The notes below the pieces were generated by a model that was given only the letters and a program-made list of their open reading frames with translations, made no database searches and had not been told where the DNA came from. 64,000 nt of DNA from Buttiauxella massiliensis (GTDB lineage Bacteria; Pseudomonadota; Gammaproteobacteria; Enterobacterales; Enterobacteriaceae), in the NCBI RefSeq assembly GCF_902500225.1, contig NZ_LR722655.1, forward strand, positions 124,001 to 188,000, given 5' to 3'. This document shows positions 46,370-56,616 of this stretch, one piece after another. The translations under genes and the position numbers were made by a program. Positions within the stretch are counted from its first letter, which is position 1. Every line of letters begins with the position of its first letter.

Positions 46370-47488
46370 TCACTCAGTTGCCCAAATTTCACAATGTTCT
46401 CGCATTAACTCGGTCAGAAGTCCTCCCTCAGTAATAAACTGCCGAATGCGGCGTGTATCACTGTCGTTATTACGCACATAACCTTCAATGGCTTCTAAAG
46501 CAGATGATGCCCGGAGTTGTGCCGCATAAGGCGCAAGAGTATCCAGCAATGGCAAAATATCTTCCGCCATTGTGCGTTGCTCGCCGGTGCGCACGTCGGT
46601 TAGCATTCCTTCGAGCCCAAAACGGCAGGCCTGAAAGCGATTGAAACGGTAAAGTAAGTAGTCTTCGGAGCGCGGCACAAAGGGTCGTTCGCTCAATAAC
46701 CAGTGGGCCAAAGCCTGAATAAATCCGGCGATATGGACCGCACGCGTGATAGTCAGCGGCGTGTCCATTACACGTACTTCAATGGTGCCAAATTTTGGAC
46801 TTGGACGAATATCCCAGTGCAGGTCTTTCATCGATTGAACGATGCTGCTGGACTCAAGGCGTTGGTACATCCACTTAAACTCGTTCCAGTCACCGACGAA
46901 AGGCGCAGGCCCGTTATCCGGGAATGCCGAGAAGATATTCAAACGTGACGAGGCATAGGTTGTATCAGCCCCCTGAATATATGGCGATGAAGCCGAGAGC
47001 GCGATGACGTGTGGAACAAAGCGCGACAGACCATGCAGCAAATAAATAGCGTCCTCTTCGTTCTCACAGCCGACATGCACATGCTGGCCAAATACTGTCG
47101 CCTGCTTCATTAAATAGCCATATAGCTCGAGCGTTTTGTTATAGCGTTCGCTCTGGCACACCTCCTGGCGCTGCCATTTTTGAAACGGATGCGTACCGCC
47201 ACCGCAAATTGCCAGATGATGTTTACTTGCTGATTGCAGCACATGCTGGCGCAAACTTGAAAGCTGCGCCTGAGCCTGCGCGATATCGCCACACACCCCG
47301 GTGGCGATTTCCAGCATGCTTTCGGTGATGTCATGTTTGACTTCGCCTTCTGTCACCAGGCCTTTCAGAGAGTCAATCAGCAGCGATGAGTCCTGGCTGA
47401 GATCGTTGGCTGGTGGATTGATGATTTGCAATTCCAGCTCGATGCCGAGGGTATATGGGTCAGAATGATTAAAATTACTTAGTGGCAT
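46370..47488 (-). CDS. ybdK: Glutamate-cysteine-ligase-like carboxylate-amine ligase YbdK
   Basis: ATP-dependent weak glutamate-cysteine ligase of the GCS2 family, cytosolic. 372 residues, same length as E. coli YbdK. Family motifs: [44 protein letters not shown] and [24 protein letters not shown]. In vivo role is unknown. Divergent from ybdG across 226 bases with no other visible gene. Confidence 0.93.
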   Translation of the reverse strand: MPLSNFNHSDPYTLGIELELQIINPPANDLSQDSSLLIDSLKGLVTEGEVKHDITESMLEIATGVCGDIAQAQAQLSSLRQHVLQSASKHHLAICGGGTHPFQKWQRQEVCQSERYNKTLELYGYLMKQATVFGQHVHVGCENEEDAIYLLHGLSRFVPHVIALSASSPYIQGADTTYASSRLNIFSAFPDNGPAPFVGDWNEFKWMYQRLESSSIVQSMKDLHWDIRPSPKFGTIEVRVMDTPLTITRAVHIAGFIQALAHWLLSERPFVPRSEDYLLYRFNRFQACRFGLEGMLTDVRTGEQRTMAEDILPLLDTLAPYAAQLRASSALEAIEGYVRNNDSDTRRIRQFITEGGLLTELMREHCEIWATE

Positions 47489-47714
47489 GCTGGACTCTCA
47501 TTGTTCTGACAATTATTGAATTGAGTATAGCCATCCGTCTGGAAATGATCGGGCGTAGATACTGTTTTTATCTCATTATTATCACTGGGAATTAGCTGCT
47601 ACTCATAAATGCAATGATAATATTGTAAAGAATGTTCAGTGAATTAAAATGCCTTGAAAGTTGCACTAAGAATCATCTCCCTCCATTATATGCGTTGTTC
47701 AGGAAGGAGTTATT

Positions 47715-48962
47715 ATGAAAGATTTGGTTTCATTTCTAAGTACTTTTGGTGTTGTGCTTGACCCAACAACTTCGATATTAGTCGTTCTGGGTATTATTTT
47801 TGTATTTGCATTAATTGTACATTTTATTCTACACCGGGTTGTACTGCGCACTTTTGAAAAACGTGCGCAATCCAGTCAGCATTTGTGGCTGCAAATTATC
47901 ACAGAAAACAAGCTATTTCATAGGCTTGCTTCAACTTTGCAAGGGATTATCGTTAATATTCAGGCGGTGCTGTGGCTGCAAAAAGGCAGTGACGCAAGCG
48001 AGATATTAATTATCGGCGCACAGCTTTGGATTATGCTCTATTCCTTACTGTCGTTATTCTCCTTGCTGGATGTTATTTATAATTTCTCACAGAAATTTAC
48101 TATTACGTCGGATATTCCACTAAAAGGAATATTCCAGGGTGTGAAGCTCATTAGCTCCCTGGTGATTGGCATCATGATGATTTCCAGAATTATCGGCCAA
48201 TCTCCTGCGATTCTTATCAGCGGCCTGGGTGCAATGGCTGCGGTATTAATGTTGGTATTTAAAGATCCGATTCTTGGGCTAGTGGCCGGTATACAGCTCT
48301 CGGCAAACCGTATGTTAAAGCTGGGTGACTGGCTGGAAATGCCTAAGTTTGGTGCTGATGGTGCGGTGACTGATATTGGCCTGACTACCGTGAAAGTGCG
48401 TAACTGGGATAATACTATTACCACCATTCCAACTTATGCTCTGGTTTCTGATGCATTTAAAAACTGGAGTGGCATGTCGCAGTCCGGTGGTCGCCGTATT
48501 AAGCGCAGTATTAATATTGATACCACCAGTATTCATTTTCTTTCCGCCGATGAAATACAGCGCTTAATGAATGCGAGATTATTGAAGCCCTATATCGACT
48601 CGCGCAGCAAAGAAATTGAAGAATATAATCGAACCCATAATAGCGACGGGGTTTCAGTGCTCAATGCCCGTAGCATGACCAATGTCGGGACATTCCGTGT
48701 TTATCTCACTGAATATCTGCAAAACCATCCACGTATTCGTAAGGATATGACGCTAATGGTGCGCCAGTTAGCACCAGGGGCTGAAGGCTTGCCGATAGAG
48801 ATTTATGCGTTTACCAACACCGTAGCATGGCTGGAATATGAAGCCATTCAGGCTGATATTTTCGAGCATATATTTGCCGTGGTTGATCAGTTTGGGCTGC
48901 GGATTCATCAAGCGCCGACGGGTAATGATATTCGTTCGATTGTGTTGCAGAAGGCTTTGTAG
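47715..48962 (+). CDS. ybdG: Mechanosensitive channel YbdG (MscM type)
   Basis: Small-conductance mechanosensitive channel of the MscS superfamily that eases osmotic downshock. 415 residues, same as E. coli YbdG. Five N-terminal membrane helices, then the pore-lining and beta-domain region [58 protein letters not shown] and [21 protein letters not shown]. Ribosome site GGAAGGAG. A REP-like hairpin starts at its stop codon. Confidence 0.95.
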   Translation: MKDLVSFLSTFGVVLDPTTSILVVLGIIFVFALIVHFILHRVVLRTFEKRAQSSQHLWLQIITENKLFHRLASTLQGIIVNIQAVLWLQKGSDASEILIIGAQLWIMLYSLLSLFSLLDVIYNFSQKFTITSDIPLKGIFQGVKLISSLVIGIMMISRIIGQSPAILISGLGAMAAVLMLVFKDPILGLVAGIQLSANRMLKLGDWLEMPKFGADGAVTDIGLTTVKVRNWDNTITTIPTYALVSDAFKNWSGMSQSGGRRIKRSINIDTTSIHFLSADEIQRLMNARLLKPYIDSRSKEIEEYNRTHNSDGVSVLNARSMTNVGTFRVYLTEYLQNHPRIRKDMTLMVRQLAPGAEGLPIEIYAFTNTVAWLEYEAIQADIFEHIFAVVDQFGLRIHQAPTGNDIRSIVLQKAL

Positions 48963-48988
48963 GTCGGTTAAGCGTAGCGTCAACCGAC
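48963..48988. repeat. REP-like palindrome after ybdG
   Basis: GTCGGTT / AACCGAC arms around AAGCG and AGCGT, a REP-type unit right behind the ybdG stop. It may protect the 3' end of the mRNA. Confidence 0.65.
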
Positions 48989-49001
48989 ACAAATAATCTT
49001 A

Positions 49002-49253
49002 TCAATCACGGTCAATCGAAAACCAGCGCTTCCAGATAAAGCGAATCACGAAGTATTCAATTGCACCCAAAGCCAGGAACCACAGGCAGAAAATAATGGT
49101 GTAAAGCTGGTTCATATCCAGCAGATGGAACATCGTGATGAGCTTTTGCGCCAGTTCAATGGTCAGCGCCGGGGCCGGAAGCAGCAGGCAGGAGAAAAAC
49201 GCCAGCAGCAAAATACTGCCAGCGCTTATCAAGGTTTCGAGAGGGTGTTTCAT
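49002..49253 (-). CDS. ybdJ: Small membrane protein YbdJ (DUF1158)
   Basis: 83-residue protein with two or three hydrophobic segments: MKHPLETLISAGSILLLAFFSCLLL, ALTIELAQKLITMFHLL and LYTIIFCLWFLALGAIEYFVIRFIWKRWF. It closely matches E. coli YbdJ, function unknown. Two tandem ATGs (49256, 49253); the second matches the homologue. No good ribosome site is visible, and an ERIC element ends 21 bases upstream, so most of its original leader is probably replaced. Confidence 0.85.
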   Translation of the reverse strand: MKHPLETLISAGSILLLAFFSCLLLPAPALTIELAQKLITMFHLLDMNQLYTIIFCLWFLALGAIEYFVIRFIWKRWFSIDRD

Positions 49254-49274
49254 CATTATTGTTACGCCGAAGTA

Positions 49275-49399
49275 ATACCCTTCATACTTCAAGTTGCAGG
49301 TGCGTTGGCGGCTCTCAGTCACCCGAATCACTTACTCAAGTAAGCTCATCGGGATTCCTTCTTTTGCCGCCTTCCTGCAACTCGAATTATTTTGGGTAT
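49275..49399. repeat. ERIC element upstream of ybdJ
   Basis: 125-bp full ERIC in reverse orientation to the copy at 17204: ATACCCTTCATACTTCAAG at one end, ACTTACTCAAGTAAGCTCAT in the centre, CTGCAACTCGAATTATTTTG before the end GGGTAT. It separates ybdJ from the end of fdnI. Confidence 0.92.
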
Positions 49400-49487
49400 A
49401 AAACATTTCCAAAAGCGCATTGTCCGGGAAAATTCCTGTCGATACAAATCCCCGGCACAAATGCACTGGGGATATCAGGGCAGAGCG

Positions 49488-50144
49488 CTACAACCCTTCA
49501 GTACTCTCTTTCTTCGCTTCTTTCGCCAGAACCGCACGATACCAGCGCGGATGGTGTTTCTGCGCCCAGCGGCGGCTGACTTTGCCGACGACCATGCCTT
49601 TTATCGACCCATTCACCCAGAACGCCATATACATATGAATCAGGATGGCGTGGATCAAAATAATGGCGACGGTTGCGTGAATCAGCAGGCTGTAGCGCAC
49701 CAGTTTGATGGGAAAGTACGAAGCGAAATAAGGCCGCCAGATAATCACGCCCGTCACAAGCAGCACGAAAATCATGCTCATAATGGTCCAGAACATCATC
49801 TTCTGCCCGGCGTTATATTTGCCGACATCCGCCACTTTATGCTCGTTGCCTTTCAGCACTTCGACAATATTTTTCACCCAGGGCCAGTCCTGCTTTTCCG
49901 GGATATTGTGATGTACGAAACGCACAAACATAAACATCAGCGCCACGAAAATCAGCACGCCAAAGAACGGGTGCAAGATGCGGCCCATCTGCGGCGTACC
50001 GAACGTTTCCGTCAGCCATTGCAGCGTCGGGAAGAACAGCGCAATACCGGAAAGCGACACCAGGAAGAAGCAAATCACTACCGTCCAGTGGCAAGCACGG
50101 TCGATAAATTTCGTCCTGATAATCGATTTGCTCTGCTTAATCAT
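49488..50144 (-). CDS. fdnI: Formate dehydrogenase-N, cytochrome b556 subunit
   Basis: Inner-membrane dihaem cytochrome that passes electrons from FdnH to menaquinone. 218 residues, four helices; [32 protein letters not shown] and [21 protein letters not shown] carry the haem histidines. Sequence is FdnI-like rather than FdoI-like ([37 protein letters not shown]). Start 50144 follows GAGGAGG and overlaps the fdnH stop by 8 bases. Confidence 0.94.
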   Translation of the reverse strand: MIKQSKSIIRTKFIDRACHWTVVICFFLVSLSGIALFFPTLQWLTETFGTPQMGRILHPFFGVLIFVALMFMFVRFVHHNIPEKQDWPWVKNIVEVLKGNEHKVADVGKYNAGQKMMFWTIMSMIFVLLVTGVIIWRPYFASYFPIKLVRYSLLIHATVAIILIHAILIHMYMAFWVNGSIKGMVVGKVSRRWAQKHHPRWYRAVLAKEAKKESTEGL

Positions 50145-51021
50145 GATGTTCCTCCTCGTCTTCATCCACCTCTTCGTTTGGCCCGACGCCGATGTAATGG
50201 AAAATCAGCCCGGCGAAGGTGGCGATAAAACCTGCTGCCGACAGCGGTTTGAGTATTCCTTTCCACAGGTTGATTGGCGTGTCGATTTGCGGATCTTTTG
50301 GCAGATTGTGATACAGCTCCGGCTGGTCAGCATGATGCAACACGTACATCACGTGCGTGCCGCCAACAGCCTGCGGGTTGTACAGCCCTGCATTCGGATA
50401 GCCGCGTTTTTGCAGTTTTGAAACCCGCTCGTCGGCCACGTCTAACATCTCTTTTTTGGTGCCAAAATGAATGGCACCCGTCGGACAGGTTTTAACGCAG
50501 GCTGGCTCCTGGCCGACGCTGACGCGATCGACACACAGCGTGCATTTGTAGACGCGGTTATCGTCTTTATTCAGGCGCGGAATATTGAACGGGCACCCGG
50601 CGATGCAATAACCACAGCCAATACAATGTTCCGACTGAAAATCGACGATCCCGTTAGCGTACTGAATGATGGCCCCCGCAGACGGGCAGGCCTTCAGGCA
50701 GCCCGGATCTTCGCAGTGCATGCAGCCATCTTTGCGAATCAGCCACTCCAGCTTGCCGTTTTGCGTGGTTTCGCTAAAGCGCATTAACGTCCAGGATTTG
50801 GCGCTCAAATCGGCGGGGTTATCGTAAACCCCGACGCAATGACCGACTTCATCGCGGATGTCGTTCCACTCCGAACAGGCGACCTGGCAGGCTTTGCAGC
50901 CGATACAGCTTGAGACGTCAATCAGCTTGGCGACTTCTTCTTTGAAGTCACGAGCCTGCGGCGGCGGCGTAAAGCCGTTGGTAGCCGAACGCTTGATAAT
51001 ATCCTGAGATTGCATGGACAT
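50137..51021 (-). CDS. fdnH: Formate dehydrogenase-N, iron-sulfur subunit
   Basis: Periplasmic-facing electron carrier with four [4Fe-4S] clusters and a C-terminal membrane anchor. 294 residues, same as E. coli FdnH. Cluster motifs in order: [44 protein letters not shown] with CVKTCP. The anchor helix [17 protein letters not shown] lies near residue 265, followed by an acidic tail. Starts 11 bases after fdnG. Confidence 0.96.
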   Translation of the reverse strand: MSMQSQDIIKRSATNGFTPPPQARDFKEEVAKLIDVSSCIGCKACQVACSEWNDIRDEVGHCVGVYDNPADLSAKSWTLMRFSETTQNGKLEWLIRKDGCMHCEDPGCLKACPSAGAIIQYANGIVDFQSEHCIGCGYCIAGCPFNIPRLNKDDNRVYKCTLCVDRVSVGQEPACVKTCPTGAIHFGTKKEMLDVADERVSKLQKRGYPNAGLYNPQAVGGTHVMYVLHHADQPELYHNLPKDPQIDTPINLWKGILKPLSAAGFIATFAGLIFHYIGVGPNEEVDEDEEEHHD

Positions 51022-51032
51022 GAGTTCGCTCC

Positions 51033-54000
51033 TTACGCCTTCTCAATGTTGACCAGAAACGCCTTGTACTCTGGCGTTTGCGAGTTAGCGTCACCGACGG
51101 ACGGCGTCAGCGTGTTGGCGAGATAGCCTTTACGCGCCGTACCTTCAAAGCCCCAGTGCAGCGGAATACCCACGGTTTCCACTTCCTGCCCGCCAGCGTT
51201 CAGCGTTTGCAGGCGCTGCGTGACCACCGCAACGGCGCGAATAAACCCGCGTTTGCTGCTGACTTTCACGTGGTCGCCGTTGGCAATACCTTTGCTTTTC
51301 GCCAGTTTCTCGCTGATTTCCACAAACTGCTCGGGCTGCGCAATCGCGTTAAGCCGCGAGTGTTTAGTCCAGGTGTGGAAGTGCTCGGTCAGGCGATACG
51401 TGGTGCCGACATACGGGAACTCGTGACGTTTGCCCATGCGTTTAGCGTCAGCTTCATACAGGCGAGCCGCCGGGTTCGAGACCACATTCGGGTGCAGCGG
51501 GTTGGTACCCAGCGGCGTTTCAAACGGCTCGTAATGTTCAGGGAATGGGCCTTCTGCCATTTTGTCGATGGCAAACAGGCGGCCTAAACCTTCTGGCTGC
51601 ATGATAAACGGCCCCACGCCGCTGCTCGGTGCGGCCGTGTTGTAGTCCGGGATATCGTTCCCGACCCACTTCGCGCCATTCCACTGAATCAACATACGTT
51701 TCGGGTCCCACGGTTTGCCCTGCGGATCGGCAGACGCGCGGTTGTAGATAATGCGGCGGTTGAGTGGCCACGCCCAGGCCCAGCCCAGCGTGTTGCCCAG
51801 CCCGGACGGATCGGCGTTATCGCGGTTCGCCATCTGGTTGCCTTTCGCCGTCCAGCTCCCGGCGTAAATCCAGCAGGCAGACGCGGTGGTGCCGTCGTCA
51901 CGCAGCAGCGCAAACGAGTCCAGAAGCTGACCTTTCTTCGCCAGCAAATTCCCAGCTGGATCATAGAGATCTTCCAGCGCGTAGCCGTTGTTCTCTTTGG
52001 CGACCTCTTCGGATTCAGGGCTGTCTGGCAGCTCATAATGCCAGCCCATTTTCAGCAATGGCTCGGCACCTTTACCACCTTCGCTGCGATAAAGCTCGCG
52101 GATCTGGTGGTAAATCCCAGCCAGAATTTCGCCGTCGTTACGCGCTTCTCCCGGTGCATCTGCCCCTTTCCAGTGCCACTGTAACCAGCGCCCGGAGTTG
52201 GCAATTGAACCGTCTTCCTCGGCAAAGCAGGTGGACGGCAGGCGGAACACTTCGGTCTGAATCGCCGCCGGGTTCACGTCGTTCATCTCGCCGTGGTTTT
52301 GCCAGAAGTTAGACGTTTCAGTAACCAGCGGGTCGATAATCACCAGATATTTCAGCTTGCTAAGGCTTGCGACAATTTTGTTTTTGTCCGGGAAAGAGGC
52401 GACCGGGTTAAAGCCCTGGCAGATGTAGCCCGTGACTTTGTTGCGGTCCATCATGTCGAAGTACTTCAGCACGTCGTAGGCCTGGTCCCACTTCGGCAGC
52501 CAGTCAAAGCCCCAGTTGTTATCTTTACGCGCATGATCGCCATAGAACGCTTTCATCAGGCTGACGAAGAACTTCGGATAGTTGCCCCAATAGTTCACCT
52601 GGCCCGGCAGCGTGGCTTTCGGCGTGTTTGCCGTCAGATAAGTTTGCAGGTCGGTTTGCTTCTCAGAAGGCAGCGTCAGATAACCCGGCAGGCTGGTGGA
52701 CAGCAGGCCCAGATCGGTCAGACCCTGAATGTTGGAGTGCCCGCGCAAGGCATTTACGCCGCCGCCCGCCATGCCCATATTGCCGAGCAGCAACTGGATC
52801 ATCGCCATGGTGCGAATGTTCTGCGCGCCAACGGTGTGTTGCGTCCAGCCCAACGCGTACAAGAACGTGGTGGTGCGGTCGGCGGCGCTGGTGGAAGCTA
52901 GCACTTCGCACACTTTCAGGAAATCAGCCTGCGGCGTACCGCAAATATGTTCGACCACTTCCGGCGTATAACGGGAAACGTGCTCTTTCAGCAGGTTCCA
53001 CACGCAGCGCGGATCGGTCAACGTTTCGTCGCGTTTCGCATAGCCGTTTTCATCGAACTGATAGTTCCAGCTGGTTTTGTCGTACTGGCGTTTGGCTTCG
53101 TCATAGCCGCTAAACAGGCCGTCATCAAAGCTAAAATCATCGCGCACCAGCAGGCTGGCGTTGGTGTAATGCTTAACGTATTCGGCGTTGATTTTGTTAT
53201 TGGAAATCAGGTACAGCAGAACACCCGACAGGAAAGTAATGTCGGTGCCGGAGCGGATTGGCGCGTAAATATCCGCCACCGAAGCGGTGCGGGTAAAGCG
53301 CGGATCGACCACGATCAGCGTGGCGTCGTTGTTGTTTTTGGCTTCCATCGCCCAGCGGAAACCCACCGGATGCGCTTCAGCGGCGTTGCCGCCCATCACC
53401 ATCACCACGTTGGCGTTTTTGATATCAACCCAGTGGTTGGTCATCGCACCGCGACCAAATGTTGGAGCAAGACTTGCTACCGTTGGTCCGTGTCAGACGC
53501 GCGCCTGGTTATCTACCGCTAACATGCCCAGCGATCGGACAAATTTCTGCGTCAGCATCCCGGTTTCGTTGCTGGCCGCCGAGGCACATAACATGCCGGT
53601 GGAGAGCCAGCGGTTGACCGTGACATTTTGCTCATTCTTCTCAACGAAATTGGCATCGCGGTCATCTTTCATCAGGCGAGAAATACGCGCGAACGCATCT
53701 TCCCAACTGATGCGCTGCCATTTATCGGAGCCTGGCGCGCGGTATTCCGGGTAACGCAGGCGGCTTTCGCTGTGGATATAATCCAGCAGGCCAGCGCCTT
53801 TCGGGCATAACGCCCCACGGTTCACCGGATGATCCGGATCGCCTTCAATATGGAAAATACTGGATTTAGCGTTTTTCGAGCCATCGCCCAGGCTGTACAT
53901 CAACAAGCCACAGCCTACGGAGCAGTATGTACAGGTATTGCGGGTTTCTTTGGCACGCAAAAGCTTAAAGTTGCGCACCTCGGCAAGCGCCGCTTTGGGA

Positions 54001-54080
54001 GAAAATCCCAGAACTGCGGCGGTCGTCCCTGCCATCCCGCCGGCACAGATCTTGAAAAATTTTCTGCGACTGACGTCCAT
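51033..54080 (-). CDS. fdnG: Formate dehydrogenase-N, selenocysteine-containing catalytic subunit
   Basis: Molybdopterin, selenocysteine-dependent formate oxidase in the periplasm, partner of nitrate reductase in anaerobic respiration. 1015 residues, as in E. coli. Tat signal DVSRRKFFK followed by a hydrophobic core, then the [4Fe-4S] motif [11 protein letters not shown]. An in-frame UGA at 53493-53495 encodes residue 196 (NQARV[11 protein letters not shown]), so the gene appears split into two open frames but is intact. A SelB hairpin follows the codon. The rest is full length with no frameshift. Start 54080 follows GAGG. Needs selA/B/C/D elsewhere. Confidence 0.97.
53464..53481 (-). promoter_or_regulatory. 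Bacterial SECIS hairpin in fdnG
   Basis: Located 11 bases after the UGA on the coding strand: GG-T-AGCA / TGCT-CC with apical loop AGTCT and one bulged T. This is the geometry (bulged U, GU in the loop) bound by SelB in fdhF and fdnG mRNA, and it fixes the UGA as selenocysteine. Confidence 0.88.
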
Positions 54081-54142
54081 CGTAACCTCATTGTTATGAC
54101 GTATGAATGGCGGCGAAAATAGCAACTGAGGCAGAGCGGATA

Positions 54143-54156
54143 TTGAGCAAAATCAA
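54143..54156. promoter_or_regulatory. FNR site upstream of fdnG
   Basis: TTGAGCAAAATCAA, matching TTGAT-n4-ATCAA with one mismatch, 62 bases before the fdnG start. NarL-type heptamer-like sequences (TTGGGTA, TACTTAA) lie at 54168-54190 but their arrangement is not the standard one. The 252-base spacer to the next gene also includes an AT-rich stretch and no further gene. Confidence 0.65.
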
Positions 54157-54332
54157 TTCGCTAATCATTGGGTAGCGAACCGCTACTTAATGAGTAGAAG
54201 GCGTCTGACTTCCAATAACCTTAAGGAGTACATGTATATAGATTTGTTTATACCTACGTATCTTGCTATATAAAAACACATCAAAAAATAAGCTGTCACG
54301 CAAACATCCCAACATCATAATCAGGATTATTA

Positions 54333-55232
54333 ATGTTAAAAATTGCCAACACCCAGGTCATTTACGCGATGAGCTGTGAAAACGCGCCTGTGGCGACGAT
54401 TTCGAACGATACAGACGTCAGTTTTGCTACCTGTGACTGCTTCTCTGACCAGATTCAGCATGCTGATGCTGAGTTCAACCAGCTTGACTGGCAGCGCATT
54501 AACCCCGCCACCGGCCCGGTGTTTGTGGAAGGCGCACTGCCAGGGGATGTGCTGAAAGTTGAAATTAAAAGCATCGAGCTGCGTGGCAATCAAGCAGTGA
54601 TGGTGACTGCTCCCCAACTTGGTGTGATTGGTGATGAGCTCACCGAACCGCGTATTTTGGTTGTGCCGATTGATAACGGTGAAGCGCATCTGCCGGGTGG
54701 GGTGAGGGTGCCGATTAACCCGATGATCGGCGTAATTGGCGTAGCGCCTGCTGGTGAGGCAATTTCTTGCGGCACGCCTGATAGTCACGGCGGCAATATG
54801 GATTGCAAGATGATCACCACCGGTAGCACCCTCTATTTACCGGTTAACGTCGAAGGGGCGTTGTTTGCATTGGGCGACCTGCATGCTGCCATGGGCGATG
54901 GGGAAGTGTCGGTCTGTGGTTTGGAAGTGGCTGGAGACGTAGTAGTTAATCTCAGCGTGGTTAAAAACCGCAGACTACCAACGCCGATGTTGGAAAATAA
55001 CGACACCATCTTCACGCTCGCATCAGCATTAACGCTGGATGACGCAGCAGCACTTGCTACACGCAATATGGCGCACTTTATTGCCGACAATAGTGACGTG
55101 ACTTTGCCAAATGCTATCAACCTACTGAGCATCACTGGCGATTTGCAGATTTGCCAGGTAGTTGACCCACTGAAAACCTGCCGTTTTGCACTGCCAAAAC
55201 GTGTGGCAGAGCAGTTGAAGCTGAAAATTTAA
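54333..55232 (+). CDS. Acetamidase/formamidase family protein
   Basis: 299 residues of the FmdA/AmdA family, hydrolases that free ammonia from formamide or short amides. Family signatures are VEGALPGDVLKVEI, CGTPDSHGGNMDCKM (metal-ligand region) and ALGDLHAAMGDGEVSVCGLEV. Ribosome site AGGA 6 bases before the ATG. No leader or helper subunit. It faces yahB (convergent) with a REP-like unit in between. Its position next to the yah array suggests it may remove an amide released by that pathway. Substrate is not known. Confidence 0.88.
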   Translation: MLKIANTQVIYAMSCENAPVATISNDTDVSFATCDCFSDQIQHADAEFNQLDWQRINPATGPVFVEGALPGDVLKVEIKSIELRGNQAVMVTAPQLGVIGDELTEPRILVVPIDNGEAHLPGGVRVPINPMIGVIGVAPAGEAISCGTPDSHGGNMDCKMITTGSTLYLPVNVEGALFALGDLHAAMGDGEVSVCGLEVAGDVVVNLSVVKNRRLPTPMLENNDTIFTLASALTLDDAAALATRNMAHFIADNSDVTLPNAINLLSITGDLQICQVVDPLKTCRFALPKRVAEQLKLKI

Positions 55233-55240
55233 TGGGTTTT

Positions 55241-55270
55241 TAGGGTGGATTAGCGCAAGCGACCTCCACC
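55241..55270. repeat. REP-like palindrome between the amidase gene and yahB
   Basis: GGTGGA / TCCACC arms around TTAGCGCAAGCGACC, in the 60-base gap between the two convergent genes. It may double as a transcription barrier. Confidence 0.6.
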
Positions 55271-55292
55271 TTTACCTCACAAAGCCACGACC

Positions 55293-56222
55293 TCAATCCC
55301 TGGACAACAAGTCCCCATAAATCTCTGCCAGCAACCCGCCCGGCGCAAACTGCTTTTTAATCCAACGGGTTACCTGGCCGGTGGCGGCATGCTGGGTTGC
55401 TAACAGCATGCGTGAATCCTGGCGCGGGTTGTTTATCTGGCGTGTCACCAGCAGGCCGCTATCCTGAGCCTCGCGCACCATATAGCTCGGTAAAAAACCA
55501 ACGCCTTCTCCCAGAATCTGGCACTGGCACTTGGTGTTGAAGTCTGGCACCAGAATCGCTTCTTGCCCATGCAGCAGCCATCCCACCTTTTTATTCAGTG
55601 TTGATGCGGTGTCTTCCACCATGATGTTGGGGTAAAGGCGCAACTGGCTTTCAGAAATTGGCTCCGGCATAAATGCCAGCGGGTGGGTTGGGGCGATAGC
55701 AAACTGCCAGTGAATCGCGCCGATTTCGGTGTAATCAATCCCACCACCGTCGAGCAATGTATCTGGCGCACCAATCGCAATATTTGCCTGGTTATTGATA
55801 ATTGAGTCCCACACCCCGTTGTACACCTCTGTCGTGATAGTAATCAGGCAGGTAGGGAACTGCTTTTTGAGTATTTGCAGCAGCTTTGCGGTGTGGCGCG
55901 GGGTGTAAAGCAGTTGGTTGATACAGATGCGGACCTTCACCTCAATTCCTTGCGAGATGGTATCGACACCGCGTTTTATGGCGTGGAAATCGTTAAGCAG
56001 TTCGGTTGCTTTACGATAGAAATAGAAGCCGGATTCAGTCAGTTCGATACTGCGGGTATTGCGCACAAACAGCACCACATCAAGGTACGTCTCGATTCTT
56101 TTGATGGTGTAGCTAACGGCAGAAGTGGTGATCCCCAGCTCGACAGCAGCCTTACTAAAACTTGAAAGCCGCGCCGTGGTAGTGAAGGCAAGTAGGTTCT
56201 CTTCGGTAAAAATGGAATTCAT
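55293..56222 (-). CDS. yahB: LysR-family regulator YahB (AllS-like)
   Basis: 309 residues (E. coli YahB 310). Winged HTH at 5-65 (LLAFTTTARLSSFSKAAVELGITTSAVSYTIKRIETYLDVVLFVRNTRSIELTESG) and a type-2 periplasmic-binding effector domain. The effector domain resembles AllS, the allantoin-pathway activator (GVWDSI, NIAIG, LVPDFNTK, GVGFLP). The start at 56222 has GGGAG 7 bases upstream; the frame is open upstream through a REP unit to 56273. Divergent from yahDEFG, whose control it most likely exerts, as in the yah region of E. coli. Inducer unknown. Confidence 0.9.
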   Translation of the reverse strand: MNSIFTEENLLAFTTTARLSSFSKAAVELGITTSAVSYTIKRIETYLDVVLFVRNTRSIELTESGFYFYRKATELLNDFHAIKRGVDTISQGIEVKVRICINQLLYTPRHTAKLLQILKKQFPTCLITITTEVYNGVWDSIINNQANIAIGAPDTLLDGGGIDYTEIGAIHWQFAIAPTHPLAFMPEPISESQLRLYPNIMVEDTASTLNKKVGWLLHGQEAILVPDFNTKCQCQILGEGVGFLPSYMVREAQDSGLLVTRQINNPRQDSRMLLATQHAATGQVTRWIKKQFAPGGLLAEIYGDLLSRD

Positions 56223-56233
56223 GCGCCACTCCC

Positions 56234-56264
56234 GTAGATCGGATAAGCGCAGTGTCATCCGACA
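56234..56264. repeat. REP-like palindrome in the yahB leader
   Basis: TCGGAT / ATCCGA arms around AAGCGCAGTGTC, 12 bases upstream of the yahB start codon on the minus strand. Confidence 0.6.
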
Positions 56265-56493
56265 GCTACCCAATCCTATTGTTGAATGTATTTGTATTCC
56301 TTATGATCCGCGACTTTGCCTTGAACCATATTTAACACTGCCGTTACAAGTGATTTGAAGAGCATCACACTTCTTGAATCTCATTTCTCCCGCTATCTGC
56401 AAGGCCTGACGGCGTTCCTCATAGAGAGAGATAAAGAGCGGCGAAAGCTCTTCTATCATAGGTAAAAGATTGCTCTATCGCACATTTTGCTCA

Positions 56494-56518
56494 CATTGTT
56501 GAATACTATTCAACAATG
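56494..56518. promoter_or_regulatory. 25-bp palindrome in the yahB-yahD control region
   Basis: Perfect inverted repeat with 12-bp arms (CATTGTTGAATA ... TATTCAACAATG) around a single central C. It is centred 111 bases before the yahD start and is the only large symmetric element in the 394-base divergent spacer. A likely operator for YahB or another regulator. Elsewhere in the spacer are a REP unit (56234-56264) and a minor AGAGC/GCTCT hairpin near 56435-56455. Confidence 0.7.
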
Positions 56519-56569
56519 CTGTCATTAACGATGAATGATTTTTAAACGGATGTTAAAGCGGTCATAGTG

Positions 56570-56599
56570 TTGCTATTCTCAATTCATCAGAAATAGCAA
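56570..56599 (+). promoter_or_regulatory. Leader hairpin before yahD
   Basis: TTGCTATT / AATAGCAA, 8-bp perfect arms with a 14-base loop, just before the ribosome site GGGAG. It could form in the 5' end of the mRNA or be a second regulator site. Confidence 0.45.
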
Positions 56600-56616
56600 A
56601 GTATGGGAGTATGGAT

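Noticed and set aside
53444-53495. Apparent frameshift or nonsense mutation splitting fdnG
   Set aside because: The UGA is at the position of Sec196 and is followed by a SelB hairpin, so the gene is intact.
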